The notes under the pieces: model-generated
Databases searched by the model: none
The model's input: the letters and a program-made list of their open reading frames with translations, nothing else
What the model was told of the DNA's origin: nothing
Shown: positions 55,101-63,000 of the stretch, piece after piece
Layout: the number at the start of each line of letters is the position of its first letter
Position numbering within the stretch: the stretch's first letter is position 1
Translations under genes and position numbers: made by a program
Assembly (NCBI GenBank): GCA_905221605.1
Contig: CAJNDS010002209.1
Location: 62,001 to 126,000 of the forward strand
Reading direction: 5' to 3'
Source: Symbiodinium natans
Lineage: Eukaryota; Sar; Dinophyceae; Suessiales; Symbiodiniaceae
DNA: 64,000 nt

Positions 55101-56995
55101 CAAAAAAGCATGTACCTAAATGTGGTCCCGTGAACCACTAAGGGCAAACAAGAAATGGCCCAAGGGATTAACTAGGAAACCACACATTCGAGGTTTTGCG
55201 TCTGGGAGTATGTCGGGGGGCGAAACGCCTCGACCAGCCAGGAGTTAGATATATATATATATATATATAAACACACACAAGAGGGCATAATGAACTTATA
55301 CAAACAAAAGTGCAAACATCAATCCAAACAACACCAGTTCAAACACCACGCACGCGACAAGAAGAGTTGTCAGCTAAGCAACAAAAACAAAATTGTAAAC
55401 CAAAATTAGACCCTAAACCTTCAAGGCTTGCACTGTTAACAACCTGAAACCCACGCAACGGCCCCAAAAGCCCTAAAACCCCGAATGGCCCCCCTATATA
55501 GTACACCCTTTGGGGTTTGGGGTTGGGGTTTTTGGGTTTTGGGTTTAGGGTTTAGGGTTTAGGGTTTAGGGTTTAGGGTTTAGGGTTTAGGGTTGAGGGT
55601 TGAGGGTTGAGGGTTGAGGGTTTTGGGTCTGGTTTAGGGTGGTTCGGGTCTAGGAGTGAAAGGGCCGAAGCCCCTTAGAGCTCGCAATGCTGCCGCCGCC
55701 ACACGGCGCGGCAGAACGTGGATTCGGCGGCGCCCCTGAAGCGACCACGGCCTGAAATTTTGAGAGTTTAGGGTTTAGGGTTTAGGGCTTAGTGAAAATT
55801 TGAGGTTGGGGCGGAGCATGGTGGTGGGTGTTTAGGGCCAGTTTAGGGTTTAGGTGTTTGCCGTATTTCATAGTTTCTGATCGTATATTGCACTAACTGG
55901 GGAAATAAGAACGGACATTACTTTTAGTTGTAGAGATCAAAAATAGTACATATGAAGATTATAGCTACCATTCAAGAACAAATAAATTGCAATGTAAAAT
56001 GCAGATACAAACGAAACATCTTTTCGTATACGTGCCTTGTATTAGCAATTTCCTGTCCTTTGCTATGGGGTTGAGCCTCCGGATACAGAGAGACCGTTCG
56101 TGCTCGTGCATGGTTTAAGGAATTAGGGTTCACTCAAGAAACGGGGCTTCCCAGCAACCCTGACAGTTCTTGCTTAATGGGGATAGAAAGGGAACTTGTC
56201 CTGAGAAATGGGGATTCGCCAATCGGAGACCCCAACTCCTACTCCCTCAACAAGATCGCACGTGCCGAATGCCCCAGACCCCTAAACCCGGAAACTACTC
56301 CCGTTTCGGGAATTGGGGATTTTAGGTACAGAACCAGTTCTAGCTTCCTCTTCTGCACCCTACCTACAATATTTCTCCCTCCACGGCATGACATGGATCC
56401 CCAAATAGTAGGACCCCAATAAGGTACCCCCTAATTTCGAAAACCCCAAACCCCAAACCCCACACCCCAAACCCCAAACCCCAAACCCTAAACCCTAGAC
56501 CCTAAACCAACAAAAAACGAAAAAGCGCTCACTGCCAGGCCTTGGACAAAGTGTCCGTCTTGGACACGGAGATGCTGGCACCATTCCTTTAGGGTTTAGG
56601 GTTTAGGGTTTTGGGTTTATAAGGTTTAGGGTTTACGGTTTAGGGTTTACGGTTTAGGGGTTGAGGGTTTAGGGTTGGGATGTTCCACCTTGGTACTAAT
56701 AGTCCTTATTCTAGAACCCCCCCGCCCCCACCCCCCCCCCCCCCGATTATAAATCCCTATTAAGGACTGTTAGTATAAGGGGTTTAGGGTTGAGGGTTTA
56801 GGGGTTGGGCTTTAGGGCTTGCGGGAAGGCCCTTCAACAACTGGACAAAATTCCTTTTCTTATTTATTTGAACGGGCTGTTGGTGTGGCGATGGCACGAA
56901 TTTGCCTCAACTCGCCCCAAATCGAGGCAACCAATCAGCAGGTGGGAGTTGTTCTGCGAGAGCGAGGGAGAATGACAGAGAGAGAGAGAGAGGGG

Positions 56996-57029
<34 letters not shown>

Positions 57030-60000
57030 AACAGAGAGATAAGGCCCAAAAAGGCCCCTAGATGACACAGCCCCCGGGAAGCTCGTTGCTTCCCAGCGGA
57101 AGTTGAAGATCAGACCAAATCCTGGACGTCCATGCCGTGACGTTGTTGTAGAGACCAAACCCTAGATTTGAAACCTTGTGATTGCGAGGGCTCGTATGAC
57201 CCAGAAAGGTCGATACCTTAAGTGACATCAAGAATCCAGCAATGATTTGAGGCATGCTCCCCACTTAAGTGGTCTCTTTGCGTAGCCCAACAAGCCAAAA
57301 CCTAGGCCGCCTCCCATGAACCCAACGAGTTCTTAGAAGCTTGAACCCACGGAGGTAGTAGTCATTACATCGGGGCCCACGAAATCCCCAAATCCCTCCG
57401 TTAAGGTTCAGGGTTTAGGGTTTGGGGTTTAGGGTTTAGGGTTTGGGGTTTGGGGTTTGGGGTTTAGGGTTTAGGGCAAGCGTCAGCGTGGCGCCCGCCC
57501 CTCGGGCAGCGGCAAAGAGCTCGTCCCGGAAGGGCTCGTAGATCACCTCTATTTGCACTTCAGCTGTGTGTGTGTGTGTGTGTGGGGGGGGGAGGAAAAG
57601 AGTTTGGGGGGGTTTAGGGTTTAGGTTTAGGGTTTAGGGTTTGGGGGTTAGGGTTTAGGGTTTGGGGGTTAGGGTTTAGGGGGCTTCGGGTGAGGGGGTT
57701 TAAGGATTGAGGGTTCGAGGGTTCGAGGGTTAGGGCTACGTGGTTTTGGAGGGTTGTGGGCCGGTCGGCAAGGAGGGGCTACTCTCACGACATATGAAGT
57801 AGGGTTTATATTTCTTGTACTGCGGACTGGAGGTCGTGAATCATATCAAGGTGAGACAGCTTAGATTTGTACTAAGCACGGTTAGCAAGCACACAACATC
57901 AGTGGTCGAGGACGTGAATTTACTGATCAATGGTTAAGCTTACCCCTAAAAGGCCACCCAGTATATACACTCACCAATTTCAAAAGGGAACCTTATATGA
58001 ACTCACCAAAAACAGAAATATATACCCTACTTCATGTGAGCCCTAAACTCTTCAGCGTCACAGCATAAAATCGCCTGTCGGACCCTGCAAGCCCTTCAAA
58101 ATCTGAACGCCCCTAAAAAAGCAGCGGCTGCAGAGCGCGGCCCCCAAAGACCTAAGGGAACCGCGACAGTTTTAGGGTTTAGGGTTTAGGGTTTAGGGTT
58201 TAGGGGGTGCCAGGAAGGACGATCAGCCAGCTAAATGCTGCCAAACGTCGCCCGCTTGCAGCTTGCCATCAAAAGCCACGCCGATGGAGACTGCCGACAT
58301 CCTTTCTCGTGGGTTTAGGGTTTAGGGCTGAAGGTTTAGGGTTTAGGGTTTAGGGTTTAGGGTTTAGGGTTTAGGGTTTAGGGTTTAGGGTTTAGGGTTT
58401 AGGGTTTAGGGCTGTGTGTCCACACCCGATGCTCAGGAGTAACCTAGGAACAAACAGGGCACCCTTTTTTGGTTTAAAGGGGCTAAATTTAAGGGAACCC
58501 AGGCCCTAACAAAAGGAAATAAAGGCCTACCCGGGTCCTAGAACATGCCAAAGGAGGATATCCGCCTTACTCTTAGTTGTCCAGTACCCAGGGGTTTTAA
58601 AGGTTAACCTTTGGGATTATAAGGGGAATATATTAACCCAAAAAGGTTAAAGGTTACCTACTCTACTACTAAGTACTTGCAGGTGTGGGGCAAAGCCGCA
58701 TGTTGTTTTCAACATGCCAGGAGCCGGCTGCCATTGCCTAAACGCAATACCGAGACTGTCAAAGTCCTGCGACGTCTCCAGACAATGTAGCAAGGTGAAC
58801 ACGCCCTTTCAGCCTCACCAGTGTAAATCATGCACGGATGCCGCCCCCCTCTAAACCCTAAACCCTACAACCCTCAATGCTTTGTAGAACCATGCCCAAC
58901 ACCTCCTGCTCTTCTTGAATGCTTACGGCTAAACCCTGAACCCTGAACCCAAACCCTAAACCCTAAATCCTAAAAACCCAAAAACCCAAAACCCTAAACC
59001 CTAAACCCTAAACCCTAAAACCTAAACCGAAAGCAGCACAGAGCACTATACATCCATCTAAAATTGGAACCAGGGGCCCCTAGTATCGTCCCTTACCCTT
59101 GTTAGTAGGGATCCGAAGGGCCGTTATTTTGTGTAGTGCATATAACGGCTATATCACATGGGACCCAGGTTTAGGGTTCAGGGCTCAGGGTTTAGGGTTT
59201 AGTTTTAGGGCCCATACTTGGTACCTTAGAATCCAGGTCTGCACAGCCCTTGTTCCCGCAGCTCCGCCACCAAGAGGTCATCGGCCTTGCGGGCCCGAGC
59301 TGGCGGCTACCACGGCCTTGGCATGATGCACAGCCACGCTGATGTCATCCAGCCACAAATCAATGTGGTCTGACAATTGCGAGGTATGCTGGCAATGCAT
59401 TAAGGTCCACAAAGGATCGATTTGCTGATCGCCGGTGCCAAGGGACACCCTTGGATGAGGCTGCGCCCCGGCCACACCACCTCGCTGACAACATCGTCCC
59501 CAACGTACCGAAAGCTCCAAGAGCGGGCGTGGGAACTCCAAGGTCAGCCCTGCCTGCAGGGTCTTCTCAAGATCCACCGTGTCATAGAATCCGTCCATGT
59601 CCATGAAGATCGAGATGCGCGAGACCTTTGACGCCCGTGCCTCCTCGGTACGGATAAGGCGCGATAGGCATACGTCAAGGCACGTGCGCCCAGGCACTGC
59701 GCCTGACCCAGGAGGCCAGCTTCGGGGGAGTACATGTAGGGGACTACACCCCAGGCAAGTGAGAGGGCTGTCGATACCTAAGGCTCCACCCTGAGACCTA
59801 GCTAGCCACCGCAAATATTAGGTTTTGGGGTTCAGGGTTGTTAGGTCAATATTCCAGGCCTGGACCCCTCCGCTCGAAACCCTAACCCTATCTCTAAACC
59901 CTAAAACCTAAAAACCCTAAACCCTGAAAACCCTAAAAACCCTAAAAATCCTAAAAACCCTAAGAACCCTAAACACCCTAAACCCTAAACAGCGACCCCA

Positions 60001-63000
60001 CGTTCGTGCTCGCCGCGTCACGGCTGTCCGGCCGCGAAGTTCGTGGTGCCGTCGATGGGGTCCACGATCCACAGCCAGCCTTACGGGGGTTGCGAAAGAG
60101 AGGTTTAGGGTTTAGGGTTTAGGGTTTAGGGTTTGCGAGAACCAGGCCCCCGAATATAAACCCTCAAATAGCAGGTTTCCCTTGCAATAGGGACCGACAA
60201 CCCCTTGACGGATATCGGAATCCCTCTTATGGTCTGTGCCAGAAGGGTTTAGGGTTTGTAGGGCTTGTAGGGTTCGTAGGGGTTATAGGGGTTTAGGGTT
60301 TGTAGGGCTCGTAGGGTTTAGAAGGTTCATAGGGTTTGGAGGGTTTGGACAGTCGTAAAGCTGCAAACGGCCTAAACATCGCATTCCAGACGGCCACATG
60401 GGCTTACGCCGGGCAACCCTAAACCCTAAACCCTAAACCCTAAACCCTAAACCCTAAACCCTAAACCCTAAACCCACAGCCGGCTCCCTTGCTGACTGGC
60501 TGTCCTCAGCCTCTCCTGCCAGCGCCGGGCAAAGCCGCCAGGAATGCATACTTGGGAGTGCAGTCGCACAAGTCGCACAAGTCCCCACAGTCTTAGGGGA
60601 TTAGGGTGTTTAGGGTTTAGTGTTTAGGGCCTTGGGTTTCCCTAGGGGCCACCATCGCTTCAAAATGCAGGGGCAGAGCTGCCGAGGGAATCCTCCTCTG
60701 ACATCCATGGGTGGCTTTGCTTGCGGCTGTAGCTGTTCTGTGTCGGCAAAGCTTACCTTCTCGAATCCCGTGCCCAGGTGTCTCGCTGCAGCCTATGCGG
60801 TGTGTGATGCCCAAAACCCAAAACCCCAAACCCAAAACCCTAAACCCCAAACCCCAAACCCTAAACCCTAAACCTTGAGTGCAGGACGCCTAGTATTGCT
60901 CCCTCTTACGAGATGTGCAGAGGGCCGGTCCGTCAGCAAGACAGTCTCACTGCAGATTTCTACTGTAGGGGGGGCTAAACAGCACGAAAGTGCTTCGGAA
61001 TTTCAAGGCCGTGAGCCTGAAACAAAACTCTAAACCCTGGAAGAACCCTACAGTTCCCCTTTTTCGGGTTTAGGGTTGAGCCCCTCAAGCCCTAAACTGC
61101 TCAACTCGTTCACCCTTCAAACCACCAAGCAAACCGACATGAGATTGTTGACGATCATTGAGGGCTACGACTAAAAAACTGCTGTCTGCTCATGTAGATT
61201 TCAATTAACAGAAATGAGCTTCATTTGCCTCTCGCTCCACTGCGCTCCCACTTGCCTTATACGCGCTTTACAAGCTTCTGAGAGTGAAAGGCCAATTTCA
61301 TTGTAATCTGGTACAGGTACGAATGCAATGAAGAGACACACTACTCTACTAGCCAACCCAAACCCCCTGGCCCCCCCCTTGCCTGGTTTGGTTGGTGGCC
61401 TGTGAGAACTCACAGCGGGTGGGGCAAAGAAACCCGCACCAATGAAAATTGTTGGACCGCATTGAAAATAAATACTTCGCGTGACATGCCGCCCCCCGAC
61501 ACCCCCTGGGTGTGTAGGGGCGCCATTTCCACATGGTACTTACTGCCGCTGCGCGGCGAAACGCCCTAAACCCTAAACCCTAACCCTAAACCCTAAACCC
61601 TAAACCCTAAACCCTAAACTCTAAACCCTAAGCCCTAAGCCCTAAGCCCTAAGCCCTAAGCCCTAAGCCCTAAACCCTAAACCCTAAGCCCTAAGCCCTA
61701 AACTAAGGGAAGTGGCCCCCAGAGGCCAGCGTGGCATCCAGGTCTGGGCCTGCCGTCTCCTTCCGTGAGCCCGTAGGTTGGTTTGGGGTTTAGGGTTTAG
61801 GGTTTAGGGTTTAGGGTTTAGGGTTTAGGGTTTAGGGTTTGGGGTTTAGGGTTTGGGGTTTAGGGTTTGGGGTTGAGGGTTTGGGGTTTCGGGTTGAGGG
61901 TTTGGGGCTGAGGGTTTGGGGCTTCGGGTTTATACTTCTATTCTATTTTTTCAAATATATCTATAACACTATTATTATCACTATCATTGCTTTCATTACG
62001 GTTATTCTTATTGATTAATTACATATATGTTCTTTTCCTTTTCTTTTTTTTTTTTGGGGGGGGGGGGGGTGTCGCTTACAGGAATCTATGCTGCAAAAAG
62101 GGTGCCCCATTTCGGGGAAATGCTTGCTGGGGCGGCGCATGCAAAGAACGCTAAGCCCTGAGCCCTAAGCCCTAAGCCCTAAACCCTGCGCCCCAAAGCC
62201 TAAACCCTAAACTCCAAACTCTAAACCCTAAGCTCTAAACCCTAATTAGGCCCTTAGCCCTAGACCCTAAACCCTAATTCCGTAAACCCTAAAACCCACA
62301 ACCCTAAACCCTAAACCCCCCATCTCTTCTCCTCGCCAAGGAAGGTATGGGAGGGGAAGTGCATCTCCACGATGCCCCGGATCTTCTCTTCACACTGCTG
62401 GTCCACGGCCGTCCTGGGGGTTTAGGGTTTAGGGTTTAGGGTTTAGGGTTTAGGGTTTAGGGTTTAGGGTTTAGGGTCGGGAGACGGCGCGGGAGCTAAG
62501 GGTTAGGCCTGGCGATCTATGAGGGAACAAAGGCGCACCCAGGCTTCTTTGACGAAAACGGATACTTCCGAAAGCTTCGTGTTGTGCATCCCTTTGTATG
62601 TTCCCCCCTTATACTAACAGTCCTTAATGGAGAGTATAGTAGGGGGTACTATAATCATATTGAGGACTGCTAGTATAAGGGGGGACGTCAACGTACCCAT
62701 ATAGTACAGATTTGGGCCCTGAAGCTACTGTTTTGAAACCCCTTTCAGATGGGATCCCACAGTGCCATCAGATAGGATACCACAGTGAACTGATCAGTGC
62801 TATAAAACTAAAAATAACTATGGCTGCCCTGCATCACATAGGACTTTAGGTCTAGACACCTAAACCATATAAACCCTAAAACTGCATAGACCTTAAACAA
62901 AAACACCCAAACCCTAAAACCGCAAGACGCCCTAAACACAAAAGAGCCCAAAAGCCATAACACTCCAAGCCCAAAACCCCCAAGGAAATCAACGTTTGAA

